This document shows positions 44,164-53,696 of a stretch of DNA of 64,000 nt, one piece after another. Source of the DNA: an uncultured Paenibacillaceae bacterium (GTDB lineage Bacteria > Bacillota > Bacilli > Paenibacillales > DA-C8). The stretch spans positions 1 to 64,000 of the forward strand of contig CALGAO010000008.1 in assembly GCA_937957685.1 (NCBI GenBank), read 5' to 3'. Position numbers and translations under genes: made by a program. The notes beneath the pieces are model-generated. The model did no database searches, was not told where the DNA came from, and saw nothing but the letters and a program-made list of their open reading frames with translations. The stretch's first letter is position 1. Every line of letters begins with the position of its first letter.

Positions 44164-46527
44164 TCATTTTTTGATCGCACTCGTCGCCTCCAGGTACATG
44201 TCGCGATATTGACCTGGCGTGACGCCGACCTGTTTCTTGAAGATCCGATTGAAGTACCGCTGCTGATAGCCGACATCCGTCGCCACTTCGTTGATCTTCC
44301 GGTGCGGATCCTGCAGCAGCTCCTTGGCCTTCTCGATGCGGATGTTGGTGACGTAATCGATGAAGTTCACGCCCGTGATCTGCTTGAACAGCCTGCTCAG
44401 CGTATAGGGGCTGGTTCCCGCCCTGTCGGCGCATTCATCCAGGGAGATGTCCCGCATGTAGTTGGCATGGATGTAATCGATCGTCTGCTCCACGATCTCC
44501 TTGAGCTGGCGGTCCGCTCTCGCCGCCCGCTCCTCAATGTAGGGCTGGATGACCTTCTCCTTCATCCATTTCAGCATGTTGCCGGGTTCGCGGATCTGGG
44601 ACAGCTGTTCGTACAGATTCTCCCCTTCGAACAGACGGAAGGTGCTGATGCCGGATTGCATGATCGCATGCAGGATGCTGCCCAGCAGCTGCAGCATGCC
44701 CTGCTGTACGTAGATGACCGTATCCTGACGGGCCGCCAGCTCGTTCATGAACTGGCTGATGCAGCGCTCGGTCTCGGACAGCTTGCCGCTGCGCAGCGCC
44801 TGCAGGATGTCCTGTTCGAGGGCGAACGGATAGCTGGTCTCGTTGGTCATCATCTCCTCGGGCATCTCCTCGATGAACAGGAGCTGGTTCTGATTGGCGA
44901 GCCGCCTGTAACCGGTGTAACGCTCCGCCTCCATGAACACCTCATGCGTATGCCTGAGCTGCTCGATCGCCCGGCTCACGGTGATCGTGACATACAGCCT
45001 GAGCCATTGGTTGATCTTCTGCGACACTTCCTCGGCGAACATGCGGATCCGCTCCGCTTCCTGCGCATCCTGCTTCGACGCCAGGAACATGGCGACGGAC
45101 AGGTCGTGGAAATTGAGCACCACATATTGCTCGAAGCTTGATTCGGCGATCTCCTCTATAATATTCGAGGCCATGAACGTGACCAGGCTCTCGTCTCCAG
45201 GACCGAAGCGTCCTTTCAGATTATCGTAGCCGCTCAGCTGGAAACGCAAGATGTAGAAGCGGTTGCTGCCGGAATCCCAACCGTAGCGCTCCATCCGCTT
45301 CCGCAGATCCTCTTCCGTATAGGCGTACAGGTGGCCCTGAATGAGCTGCAGCAGGAAGCTGTTGCGCAGGTTCGGCAGCTGCTCGTTCAACCGCTCCTGC
45401 AGCGTCACCTGCTGATTGGTCAGATGGCTCCATTGTCGCTCCAGATATTCGAACTCGTCCAGCTTCTGCTGCGTGATGCCGTAATCCTCGATCTTGTTGA
45501 GCAGGCGGCGGACCGGCGTATAGATCCAGTTCGAAGCGATCCAGGAAAGCAGCAGACCGAGCAGCAGAACGGACAGGCTGACGGTGATGATCACGCGGGA
45601 CAAGGTCATGAGCGGCGAGATGATCGCGCTGATCGGTGAAGCCGAGACGTACGTCCAATCGGTCTGGATGCGCTTGATATTCCCGTAAGAGACGGAATAC
45701 GTCTTGTTGTTCCAGTTCCAGAGGAAGTTGCCCGATGCCTGTCCGTCATGGGAAGCCTTGTACTGCAGGATCTCTTCCCTGAGCACATGGTGGATGTCTT
45801 TCTCGCCATCAGCGGAGTCGGTGGCCACCACATTGCCGCCAGCATCCATCAGGAACGTCAAACCTTCATTATAGGGCGTCATCGTCTTCAGAAGGTTGAC
45901 CAGCTTGGCGCTGTCCACCCTGACGAGCAGCACGCCGAAGCGCGAGGTGATCATGCCGGGGACTTTGTGGATCAGGCGAATATCATCCGCCGTATAGAGC
46001 GTCTCTTCCTCCTGATCATCCTCCTGAGCATCCGTTTCTTCCTTATCCAAGATCAGATCCCAATACACGAGCCGCTTGTCTGCTAGCAGCCGACGATACT
46101 CCGCGAGCTGCTCCGGGTCCGTCACCCTGTAATATTCGGTGCGGAACACCACGGGCTGCTCCCGGTCGATGTACAGCTCCACTCCCTTGATCAGCGGATG
46201 CGAGCCAGCGATCACATTGAGCGTCTGTGTGATGTCCCAGGTCTCCTGGAAGTAATAGACAAAGTCAAGGGTTTTGAGCTTGTATCCGAATCGGGAGTTA
46301 AACGCCCAGTTGGACAGATCCATCTCCAGATAGCTCAGCTGATCATCGATGTTTTTCACTCTCTGCTCCATCTGGTTCAGGTGCAACTGGCTCAGATCCT
46401 TCTCGATCTGCGCAGTCGAGTACCAGTAGATGATGGCGCCGGTTATGACACCGGGAATGGTCGCCGTAAGCAGAAACCAGATGAAGCTCTTGCGGTAAAA
46501 AGTCCCCTTCATATTGCGCAGCATCAT
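44164..46527 (-). CDS. Membrane-anchored AraC family regulator (YesS/YtdP-like)
   Basis: The protein has 787 residues. A membrane helix (FIWFLLTATIPGVITGAIIY, about 14-33), an extracellular sensor region of about 260 residues and a second helix (ITVSLSVLLLGLLLSWIA, about 298-315) are followed by a HAMP-like linker. A C-terminal AraC DNA-binding domain has two helix-turn-helix units, ISLDECADRAGTSPYTLSRL and INEVATDVGYQQRYFNRIFK. Such proteins sense oligosaccharides or their binding proteins outside and activate LplABC operons. AAGGGGTGTC precedes the ATG. Matching boxes occur upstream of this gene and of the transporter operon. A terminator follows it. An AAGCGCTT core lies about 20 bp before the start and could be a weak cre. 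Confidence 0.92.
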   Translation of the reverse strand: MMLRNMKGTFYRKSFIWFLLTATIPGVITGAIIYWYSTAQIEKDLSQLHLNQMEQRVKNIDDQLSYLEMDLSNWAFNSRFGYKLKTLDFVYYFQETWDITQTLNVIAGSHPLIKGVELYIDREQPVVFRTEYYRVTDPEQLAEYRRLLADKRLVYWDLILDKEETDAQEDDQEEETLYTADDIRLIHKVPGMITSRFGVLLVRVDSAKLVNLLKTMTPYNEGLTFLMDAGGNVVATDSADGEKDIHHVLREEILQYKASHDGQASGNFLWNWNNKTYSVSYGNIKRIQTDWTYVSASPISAIISPLMTLSRVIITVSLSVLLLGLLLSWIASNWIYTPVRRLLNKIEDYGITQQKLDEFEYLERQWSHLTNQQVTLQERLNEQLPNLRNSFLLQLIQGHLYAYTEEDLRKRMERYGWDSGSNRFYILRFQLSGYDNLKGRFGPGDESLVTFMASNIIEEIAESSFEQYVVLNFHDLSVAMFLASKQDAQEAERIRMFAEEVSQKINQWLRLYVTITVSRAIEQLRHTHEVFMEAERYTGYRRLANQNQLLFIEEMPEEMMTNETSYPFALEQDILQALRSGKLSETERCISQFMNELAARQDTVIYVQQGMLQLLGSILHAIMQSGISTFRLFEGENLYEQLSQIREPGNMLKWMKEKVIQPYIEERAARADRQLKEIVEQTIDYIHANYMRDISLDECADRAGTSPYTLSRLFKQITGVNFIDYVTNIRIEKAKELLQDPHRKINEVATDVGYQQRYFNRIFKKQVGVTPGQYRDMYLEATSAIKK

Positions 46528-46588
46528 GACACCCCTTAGCAGTAATTAAGCGCTTGGACGAGATATGGATGATCAGGCGGCAATGATG

Positions 46589-46605
46589 ATCACTTTTTTG
46601 CGCTT
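46589..46605 (-). promoter_or_regulatory. Candidate autoregulatory box, proximal
   Basis: ATCACTTTTTTGCGCTT (plus-strand reading), the CAC-T-run-GC core, about 65 bp upstream of the regulator ATG. Confidence 0.45.
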
Positions 46606-46646
46606 GATTAGGTACCCTTATTTAAACATCCCTGCAAAAGTAGAGA

Positions 46647-46666
46647 CAATTCCACTTTTTTGCATG
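46647..46666 (-). promoter_or_regulatory. Candidate autoregulatory box, distal
   Basis: CAATTCCACTTTTTTGCATG (plus-strand reading), nearly identical to the transporter box at 44085-44104 and 58 bp upstream of the proximal box. Confidence 0.55.
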
Positions 46667-46769
46667 TCGTACCGGGCAGTGATCGAGGAACAGCGTACGT
46701 GCGGAAATCGGCTTCATGTGCGCATGGAAAGGGGTTACGCGGATGTGGGCTTCTTTTGCGAGGTGTAGA

Positions 46770-47477
46770 TTATTTTGCTAATGAGCTCGAGTAGCGCCCC
46801 CTAACCCTCCTTCCGCGCTGGAACATCGTGCCGACGGCGAGCTTGCCGCACCAAAGCGACACGAGCGCAAAGACGATCGCCCAGGCAATCGCCGGAATGC
46901 CGGTTGCCATATCCAGGTTGGTCGCATCGCCCGCCGCTTCCGGAGACGCGACAGCGATCAGGATGAGCATGACCGGGGTCCATACCGATTCGACCAGGCA
47001 GATAAAAGCGACGAGCAAGTAAAACAGATCGCGAACGCTCGTCCAGCGGATGACACTGGCCACGGCGCACAGGGCGATGAAACCGGCACACCAGACCATG
47101 CCATACGGGTTGCGAATGAACACGATCAGGCCGATCGACGCCAGCACCGTCAGCACGGCCAGGCCGAGCTGCTGCCTGCCTTGGGCGTACCAGCGGAACA
47201 GCAACACCACGAACAGCGAAGCTCCGAAGTAACCGAGGAGAGAAACGGGGATGATGCGCCAGGCCTCGGGCAGGCTGGCATAGGTGACGCCGCTGTGATC
47301 CTCGAACAGATGGATATACATGACGTCGCCCGACAGCAGCAGGGCTGCCACAGCATGAGCCATCTCGTGAATCAGGGTATTGACATTGCGGAAATATTCC
47401 GAGAAGGGGATGAAACGCGTCAGAAGCGCGGTGAGCGCGATCAGCCCGATCGTCTTCAACCAGGGATTCATGACCAT
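46770..47477 (-). CDS. M50-type membrane metallopeptidase family protein
   Basis: The protein has 235 residues with about six membrane segments. The zinc motif HEMAH (about residues 38-42, in NVNTLIHEMAHAVAALLLSG) identifies the M50B-like peptidase family. A later GYFGASLFVVLLFRW helix is typical. Members cleave within or near membranes, although many small M50B-like proteins have no known substrate. I do not see a clear third zinc ligand (NxxPxxxxDG motif), so activity is uncertain. GCAGGAGTTGA precedes the ATG. It stands alone and is divergent from the small membrane protein on the plus strand. Confidence 0.8.
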   Translation of the reverse strand: MVMNPWLKTIGLIALTALLTRFIPFSEYFRNVNTLIHEMAHAVAALLLSGDVMYIHLFEDHSGVTYASLPEAWRIIPVSLLGYFGASLFVVLLFRWYAQGRQQLGLAVLTVLASIGLIVFIRNPYGMVWCAGFIALCAVASVIRWTSVRDLFYLLVAFICLVESVWTPVMLILIAVASPEAAGDATNLDMATGIPAIAWAIVFALVSLWCGKLAVGTMFQRGRRVRGRYSSSLAK

Positions 47478-47706
47478 TCAACTCCTGCAGTCGATGAGTC
47501 CTCCGATACCGATCAGGCTTGCCTGGCGATGCGCCTGTCTTCGCCTGTCGGTCACTCATGAGGAAATGTACATTTAGTATAACGTCATTTGCTCCGTTCG
47601 GGTATATCCTATTTTTCAGCGAAAAGGGTTGGTATTTCACGGTTCGATCAGTTACAGTAATAAAGAGGCTGTACCAGCAGAGGAATGTCCAAAGGAGAGA
47701 TGTTGC

Positions 47707-47892
47707 TTGCGATTTAATTTTTTCCGACCGCTTATGCTCATCCTGATCGCCTACACGGCGAAGACCCTGACCCAGACGCTGGCGATGCTGGCTGGCTTGC
47801 CGCAGCTGCAGGCGGAGAACATCGGTTACATATGCATGATCCTCGCGGGCATCCTGACTTACGTCGCTTTTAACCGGAAGCGCAGGAGATGA
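47707..47892 (+). CDS. Small two-helix membrane protein
   Basis: A 61-residue ORF from a TTG start at 47707, chosen because AAAGGAGAGA ends 7 bp before it. The upstream in-frame ATG at 47629 has no ribosome site. Two hydrophobic segments (PLMLILIAYTAKTLTQTLAM and NIGYICMILAGILTYVAF) flank a short loop, and the tail is basic (NRKRRR), predicting an inside C-terminus. I recognise no family. It is convergent with the amidase gene, 11 bp apart. Confidence 0.6.
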   Translation: MRFNFFRPLMLILIAYTAKTLTQTLAMLAGLPQLQAENIGYICMILAGILTYVAFNRKRRR

Positions 47893-47903
47893 GGAAGCTG
47901 CCG

Positions 47904-49337
47904 TCAATCATATTGGCGGCAGCGCACGTAACCGCGGAATTGCTGCTCGATTCGCTCCCCCAGCCGGAACAGGGCATCCTCGTTGCCGTTCAGCGAGATG
48001 AGCTGAATGCCGATCGGCATGCCGTCTCCATCCTCCGCAACAGGCACGGTAAGCGAGGGCAAGCCCCACACGTTGGCGTAGGCGACGTAAGGCATGTATT
48101 TCAGATAGGTGCGGCGGATCGAGAAGATCTCCTTGTACAGCTGGCCGTGCTTCGGCGCAGCGGAATGGTAAACGGGCAGGATGAGGATGGACCGGTCGAG
48201 ACAGGCGTTCAGCTTGTCGTCGCCTTGCCTCAGCAGCGTCCTGATCTCTTCAAGCCTGCGCGAGGACGGTTTGAACATGTTCGCGCCGATCAGCGCCCAC
48301 GACAGATAGGCATGGATGTCTGAACTGCCCGCCAATTTCTCTTTCACATATTCGGTGATCGGATGGCGTTGGCCGTCCGCAGACATCAGCCGGCGGATAT
48401 GCCGGGCCCCGTCGATCGACATGATCTGCTGCCAGACCAGCGCTGACTCCTCGTAGTATGGCGGCGTCTCCTCCTCTACGGTGAACTCGGCCTCAAGGCC
48501 ACGACGCAGCTGAACCAGCGCATCGGCTGTTGCCTGGCCGAGCGGGTAAGCGGGCTCCTTCCCCGGGAACACGATGCGGAAATTGGACAGATCCCGCGTC
48601 TCCGTTGGTCGATAAGCGAGAATCTCATGGATCAGTCTGGCGTCAGCCACCGACTTCGCCAGAGCGCCGATGCCCAGCATCCTGGACTGCTCCGGGATGG
48701 TTACATCCGGGAAGTTGCCCCGGTCAGGAACCTGGCCATTGCCGGACTTGAAGCCAATGACGCCATTGCAATGACTCGGGAAGCGGATCGAACCCCCGAT
48801 GTCCGCGCCGATGCCCACCGCAGCTCCCCCTGCGGCGATGCAGGCGCCCTCCCCGCCGCTGGAGCCGCCGGCCGTTCGCTCCGGATTCCACGGGTTGTTG
48901 GTGCGGCCGTGGAGCTTGTTGTCCGTTTCCTGGCAGAAGCACAGCTGAGGGGTATTGGTCTTGCCCAGGATGATAGCGCCTTCATTTTTCAGCAGCCGAA
49001 CGATCTCCGCATCTTCCTGCTCGACGATGTTCTCGAGATGCCTCAGGCCTGCCGTGGTTCGCATGCCCGCCACGTGGAAGCAATCCTTGATCGTGATCGG
49101 CACGCCCAGCAGCCTGCCTGCGGCCTGGCCGGAACGCACAAGTTCATCGGCTCTCGCCGCCTCTTGCCTGGCCTCCTCGAAGCGTTCCTGGGTCAGGCAG
49201 TTCACCTTCTCATTCATCCGCTTCAGATGGCGGATACAGGTCTCCGTCACTTCCGTCGAACGCAGGCTCCCTTCGCGGATCGCCGCCGCCAGGCTGCCTG
49301 CATCCATATCGAGTATCTTCGTATCGATGACGATCAC
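47904..49337 (-). CDS. Amidase signature family hydrolase
   Basis: The protein has 477 residues. The Ser-cisSer-Lys catalytic set is visible: Lys in GVPITIKDCFHVAGMRTTAG, cis-Ser in TAGGSSGGEGACIAAGGAAV and the nucleophile Ser in GIGADIGGSIRFPSHCNG. The family hydrolyses carboxylic amides. The closest impression is of general or fatty-acid-amide-type amidases rather than GatA, as no gatB or gatC is nearby. The start at 49337 is GTG with only a weak ribosome site, and ATG 49307 is an alternative. It is convergent with the small membrane protein. Confidence 0.88.
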   Translation of the reverse strand: MIVIDTKILDMDAGSLAAAIREGSLRSTEVTETCIRHLKRMNEKVNCLTQERFEEARQEAARADELVRSGQAAGRLLGVPITIKDCFHVAGMRTTAGLRHLENIVEQEDAEIVRLLKNEGAIILGKTNTPQLCFCQETDNKLHGRTNNPWNPERTAGGSSGGEGACIAAGGAAVGIGADIGGSIRFPSHCNGVIGFKSGNGQVPDRGNFPDVTIPEQSRMLGIGALAKSVADARLIHEILAYRPTETRDLSNFRIVFPGKEPAYPLGQATADALVQLRRGLEAEFTVEEETPPYYEESALVWQQIMSIDGARHIRRLMSADGQRHPITEYVKEKLAGSSDIHAYLSWALIGANMFKPSSRRLEEIRTLLRQGDDKLNACLDRSILILPVYHSAAPKHGQLYKEIFSIRRTYLKYMPYVAYANVWGLPSLTVPVAEDGDGMPIGIQLISLNGNEDALFRLGERIEQQFRGYVRCRQYD

Positions 49338-49566
49338 CCCATTCCATTTATATCGGTGCCTTCAGGCTGCCGCCCATCGATATGAGCATCCTCGCATCGA
49401 TGTCGCTCCCCCAATTTCATGCCGCAATCCTGTTGTCTGAGTATGACTTCGACACGGATGTCCGTATACCTCCTCTGCGCCTATTTTTCCATGGGCAAGT
49501 ATCATGCGCCTGCGCCTGATCATAGGATGAAGCAACCTGTCGAACGGCGGAAGGAGGTGTGCGATC

Positions 49567-49947
49567 ATGTCTTACACAACCTCGTACTACCCGCAAGGCT
49601 ATTATCCGTATCCCCCGTACTATCCTTATGCTTACTATCCGTACTACTACTCTTATCCGTGGTATCTGTATGCCTTCCTGTATCCGTGGCTGTACCCGCC
49701 TTACGGAGGGGGCAGCCACCATGGCGGCCATGGGCCTGGAGGCGGACATCATGGCGGCGGTTACCCTGGAGGCGGCGGACACGGCGGCGGTGGCGTTGGC
49801 AGCCATCCTGGAGTGGGGCATCATGCGGGCGGTCAGTCGGGCGGCGGACATCGGGCGGATGAGAGCCTGTATTTCATGCCTGCGGTAGCGATGAATCCCG
49901 TTGCCTATACGACTCCTGAAGGGTCGATCATCGGCACATACGAATAA
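49567..49947 (+). CDS. Tyr/Pro- and Gly/His-rich low-complexity protein, coat-like
   Basis: The protein has 126 residues. Residues about 1-48 are nearly all Tyr, Pro and aromatic (YYPYPPYYPYAYYPYYYSYP), about 49-95 are Gly/His-rich (GGGHHGGGYPGGGGHGGGG), and a short ordered tail follows (LYFMPAVAMNPVAYTTPEG). Such composition is typical of spore coat or exosporium proteins that crosslink through tyrosines, so this is a likely but unproven coat protein. GGAAGGAGGTGTGCGATC gives a strong ribosome site. The stop codon TAA falls in the first bases of the miniature element at 49944, so the original C-terminus may have been altered. Confidence 0.75.
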   Translation: MSYTTSYYPQGYYPYPPYYPYAYYPYYYSYPWYLYAFLYPWLYPPYGGGSHHGGHGPGGGHHGGGYPGGGGHGGGGVGSHPGVGHHAGGQSGGGHRADESLYFMPAVAMNPVAYTTPEGSIIGTYE

Positions 49948-50084
49948 GGGGCTGTCCAAAAAGTCCATTTGAGATTCAAATGGAGCGAATTTAGAAACCC
50001 AAGAATGGCTGTTCTTACGGCCTTCTTGGGTTTTAACTTTTTCAGTGGTCGGGCTGATATTTCTCTTTTCGGACAGCCCCTTAT
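49944..50084. mobile_element. 141-bp MITE with IS1182-like terminal inverted repeats
   Basis: The ends ATAAGGGGCTGTCC and GGACAGCCCCTTAT are perfect inverted repeats, extending as AAAAAG/CTTTTC with a mismatch. GGGGCTGTCC is the start typical of IS1182-family elements. The interior has no ORF but two hairpins: CCATTTGA/TCAAATGG (near 49965-49983) and AACCCAAGAA/TTCTTGGGTT followed by TTAACTTTTT, a working-looking terminator for the plus-strand gene. It would be mobilised in trans. Confidence 0.82.
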
Positions 50085-50129
50085 GATCCGTGTTCGGCCA
50101 GATCCTTCATGTCGCTGGCTGGAGAGGAC

Positions 50130-51212
50130 CTACAGCAGAGCCGGAGGTTCCACGCTGCTGTGCATCCGATAGACGGAGCCGGTGTCCGAGCTGATATAGA
50201 AGCCGTGCATCGCTTCCAGCACATGGTATGCCAGCGCGCCGCTCGCCCGGTACTCGCCGCCGGAGCGGATCGCCCGGGCCATGTCCAGCACGCCGAGGCC
50301 GCGGCTGTTGTCGGCATAGGGCAGCTCCAGCGGAACCTCTTGCCACTCCGGGCTGCCGGCTGAACTGATCAGGACCTTGCCGCCGAAGATATTCGGGTCC
50401 GGCACCTTCAGCGTGCCGAGCGATCCATAGATCTCGATGTTCGGCAGCGTGCTGCCGCCCGGAATGTCGAAGGACGTGATGATCGTGCCGACCGCCCCGC
50501 TCGCGAAGCGCATCGTGCCCGCGATATGGGTCGGCACCTCGACCCGGATCCTGGTTCCCTTCTTCGGCTCGCTGTAGATCGTCCGTTCCGGGAACGAGAT
50601 GCTCGTCATCCCGGCGATCTCGCGGATCGGCCCGATCAGCGCGACCAGCGCGGTCAGATAGTAAGGTCCCATGTCAAACATCGGCCCGCCGCCCGCCTGA
50701 TAATAGAATTCCGGGGACGGATGCCAGAACTCATGCCCTCTCGCCATCATAAAGGCCGTTGCGGCGATCGGTTCGCCGATCGCTCCCTCGAGGATCAGCC
50801 TGCGGCACGTCTGGATGCCGGCGCCGAGGAACGTGTCCGGCGCGCAACCGACCTTCAGGCCGCGTTCCTCCGCTGCGGCGAGGATCCGCTTGCCGTCCTC
50901 CAGGGAAGCCGCGAGCGGCTTCTCGCTGTACACATGCTTGCCTGCCTGAAGCGCCTTGAGGCTGACCTCGGCGTGTGCGGCGGGAATCGTCAGATTGACG
51001 ACGATGTCGATCTCCTCGTCACCCAGCAATTCCTCCACCGTGCAGCCTCTGGGGATGCCGTACTCGGCCGCTTTCGCCTTCGCCCTGTCCACATCCAGAT
51101 CCGCGCACGCCACCAGCTCGATCTCTTCGAATGACTTCAGATTTTTCATATATATGCCGCTGATATTCCCGCAACCGATGATGCCAACTCTGGTTTTCCT
51201 GCTTCTCTCCAT
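50130..51212 (-). CDS. Gfo/Idh/MocA family oxidoreductase
   Basis: The protein has 360 residues from the ATG at 51212 (an ATG at 51230 is also possible). The Rossmann motif VGIIGCGNISGIYMKNL (about 7-23) binds NAD(P), and GKHVYSEKPLAASLEDGKRI carries the EKP motif shared by the family. The C-terminal part has the GGGPMFDMGPYYLTALVALIG segment with the substrate-site Asp. These enzymes oxidise or reduce sugar hydroxyls. It is the last gene of the LacI-ThuA operon and converges with the MITE. Substrate is unknown. Confidence 0.92.
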   Translation of the reverse strand: MERSRKTRVGIIGCGNISGIYMKNLKSFEEIELVACADLDVDRAKAKAAEYGIPRGCTVEELLGDEEIDIVVNLTIPAAHAEVSLKALQAGKHVYSEKPLAASLEDGKRILAAAEERGLKVGCAPDTFLGAGIQTCRRLILEGAIGEPIAATAFMMARGHEFWHPSPEFYYQAGGGPMFDMGPYYLTALVALIGPIREIAGMTSISFPERTIYSEPKKGTRIRVEVPTHIAGTMRFASGAVGTIITSFDIPGGSTLPNIEIYGSLGTLKVPDPNIFGGKVLISSAGSPEWQEVPLELPYADNSRGLGVLDMARAIRSGGEYRASGALAYHVLEAMHGFYISSDTGSVYRMHSSVEPPALL

Positions 51213-51460
51213 GCCCTGTGTCGCCTCCATGTATCCTGAATGCTGCTCTTGTGCGATCCTGTGTTTGCCATGCGCTGTCTATTGATGCCTTCTGACGCTG
51301 GCAGTGCTGATGTGTCAGATGACGGGTCATGAGGGGTGAAGCGTGCTCCCCGCCCTGGCAGGGCTTCATCTGCCGGTCCGTCCAGCCTGAACTGACGCTA
51401 TCTTCGGTTCATGACCAGGTGTTCTGCCATGCCTTGTCACCTTGCCAGAAATTCTTGTCC

Positions 51461-52189
51461 CTATCGGCTGTCGCCCATGCCGGTATACACTCCGCTGAAT
51501 TCGTGCTTCCCTTGCGCCAGCTTCTTGCCTTCAGCCGCCCAGACGAAGCCGCGGCGGATGATCTCCTTCACCGGAGGCATCTCGATGATATTCGCCTGAT
51601 GGCCGAGCGAGCAGTAGAACACGCGGCCCAGTCCCCAACGCTTCGTCCAGACGACCGGCATATCCACCGGCGAGTTCGTGCTGTGCGGCCCCTTCACCGC
51701 AGGATTCGGGAAGCGCGTCGTCGCCAGTACCTCCACCGCCGGATCGAAGTGCAGATAGTATTGCTCGCTGACCACCTCGAAGTCCTCGATCCCCTCGAGA
51801 AGCGAGCTGGAACTGTGCCTGATGTTCACGGTATAGCGCACTCCGTCATTGCCCGGATGAGCCACCCAGTTGCCGCCGGTCATGAACTGCCAGTCCACAT
51901 TGTTGCGGAAGGCATCGCACATCCCGCCATGCGTGCCGGCGATGCCGGTGCCAGCCTGGACCGCGGCCATGATGTTGAAGACCAGGTGCTTCTCAATCTC
52001 GCCCATCGTCCAGTTCGGCACGATCAGGTCAAGCTCCATCAGCTTCTCCTTGTCTGCAAAAGACTCCAGCGTATTGGACACCTCAACCTCGAAGCCTTCT
52101 CCCTCGAGCACCTCCCGGTATATACCCGCCACTTGCTCCGGTTGATGGCCGAGCCACCCGCCCCATACGATCAACGCTTTTCTGCCCAT
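51461..52189 (-). CDS. ThuA domain protein
   Basis: The protein has 242 residues. The class I glutamine-amidotransferase-like fold of ThuA is seen in KALIVWGGWLGHQPEQVAGI, then AGTGIAGTHGGMCDAF and the conserved VVWTKRWGLGRVFYCSLGHQ. ThuA proteins accompany Gfo/Idh/MocA dehydrogenases in sugar oxidation (3-keto sugar) pathways. Here the gene sits between two such dehydrogenases. GGGAGGAGATCTGA precedes the ATG. Flanking gaps of about 220 bp on each side show no gene. Confidence 0.9.
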   Translation of the reverse strand: MGRKALIVWGGWLGHQPEQVAGIYREVLEGEGFEVEVSNTLESFADKEKLMELDLIVPNWTMGEIEKHLVFNIMAAVQAGTGIAGTHGGMCDAFRNNVDWQFMTGGNWVAHPGNDGVRYTVNIRHSSSSLLEGIEDFEVVSEQYYLHFDPAVEVLATTRFPNPAVKGPHSTNSPVDMPVVWTKRWGLGRVFYCSLGHQANIIEMPPVKEIIRRGFVWAAEGKKLAQGKHEFSGVYTGMGDSR

Positions 52190-52410
52190 TCAGATCTCCT
52201 CCCATGTTCAGTTAACTCCATATCCAGTCCATGCATGCAGGCAGGGCCGGCGAACACCATCCAGCATGCGCATGCGAAGATGGCTGGCGTCACCGTTTGC
52301 CCTTGTTGACAGCTCCGAAGACCTGCTTGTAACGACGTCTGCCCCTTATGCTCCGCTTCGATAACCCGCTTGCGCATGCGAATATGGCAACGGATGATGC
52401 CAGACCACCC

Positions 52411-53571
52411 TCACAGCTCCGATATCGCGACCCAACGCCGTTCGGCGACGGAACGCTCCACCGCTTCCAGAACGGCCTGACATTTGACGCCGTCGTGGAA
52501 GCTTGGCACCGGCGAGCGGTTGTCACGAAGCGCCTCCATCAGTTCCACGACTTCGTGGATGAAGGTATGCTCGTACCCGATCGTATGCCCTGGCGGCCAC
52601 CACGCATCCGCATAGGCATGCGCAGGATCTGTCGCCAGCACGCGACGGAATCCCTGAACATCGGCATCATCATCCGTGAAGTACACCTGAAGCTCATTCA
52701 TCCGTTCAAAATCGAATTTGACGCTGCCTTTGCTGCCGTTGATCTCAAACGAGTTCGTGCAACGATGCCCGGACGCGTATCTGGTGGCTTCGAAGCTGCC
52801 GAGCGCGCCGTTCTCGAATCTCGCCAGGAACAGCGTCGCGTCGTCAACCGTCACCTCTCCCTTGGCACCATCGCTGCTGCCCGTTGCGCTCAGGCCGGTC
52901 ATCGATGCGGGCAGCGGTCTCTCCCTGACGAACGTATCGCTCATCCCGACCACTTCCGTCATATCGCCGATGAGGAAATGCGCCAGATCGATCAGATGCG
53001 CGCCCAGATCGCCATGAGAGCCGGATCCTGCAACCTCCCTGGTCAAGCGCCAGACAAGAGGAAATTCCGGGTCGACCAGCCAATCCTGGAGGAACCATGC
53101 GCGGAAGTGATATATGCGCCCCAGCCTGCCCTCGCTCACCAGCTTCTTCGCCAGCTGCACGGCGGGAGCGAAGCGGTAGTTGAAGCCGATCATATGTTTC
53201 ACACCTGCCTGTTCCGCCGCAGCCAGCATCTCGCGCGCGTCAGCCAGCGTCAGGGCGAGCGGCTTCTCACAGAAAATATGCTTGCCCGCCGCAGCCGCTT
53301 CGAGCGCGATCTCCTTGTGCGCATCGCTTGGCGCATTGATGTCGATCAGATCGATGTCATCCCGACGCACGAGCTCACGCCAGTCCGTCACATAGCTGGC
53401 CCAGCCGAACTGCTCGGCCGCCGCGCGCACCGACGCTTCATGTCGACCGCAGATCACGCTCATGACCGGCCTGGGCACATTCGGGAAGAACATCGGCAGA
53501 TCCCGGTAAGCGTGGCTGTGGGCTTTGCCCATGAATTTGTACCCTACCATTCCGACACGTACTTCTTGCAT
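52411..53571 (-). CDS. Gfo/Idh/MocA family oxidoreductase
   Basis: The protein has 386 residues. The dinucleotide motif VGMVGYKFMGKAHSHAYRDL (about 6-25) and the EKP motif GKHIFCEKPLALTLADAREM (about 92-111) are clear. The substrate domain includes GSGSHGDLGAHLIDLAHFLI. It is about 30% like the other oxidoreductase by eye, so it belongs to a different subfamily, and the pair may act in sequence on one sugar. GGGGAGGAGATACGC precedes the ATG. It is the first enzyme gene after the LacI regulator. Confidence 0.93.
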   Translation of the reverse strand: MQEVRVGMVGYKFMGKAHSHAYRDLPMFFPNVPRPVMSVICGRHEASVRAAAEQFGWASYVTDWRELVRRDDIDLIDINAPSDAHKEIALEAAAAGKHIFCEKPLALTLADAREMLAAAEQAGVKHMIGFNYRFAPAVQLAKKLVSEGRLGRIYHFRAWFLQDWLVDPEFPLVWRLTREVAGSGSHGDLGAHLIDLAHFLIGDMTEVVGMSDTFVRERPLPASMTGLSATGSSDGAKGEVTVDDATLFLARFENGALGSFEATRYASGHRCTNSFEINGSKGSVKFDFERMNELQVYFTDDDADVQGFRRVLATDPAHAYADAWWPPGHTIGYEHTFIHEVVELMEALRDNRSPVPSFHDGVKCQAVLEAVERSVAERRWVAISEL

Positions 53572-53696
53572 GCGTATCTCCTCCCCATATGTAATGATTG
53601 ATGTATATCAAGTCATGATGTCCGATGCACTGTTTGGTTACGCTTTCATCCCTGCGATGGGCAACCCGGTTTTCGCTTGTGCTCCGGTCATTGCCA

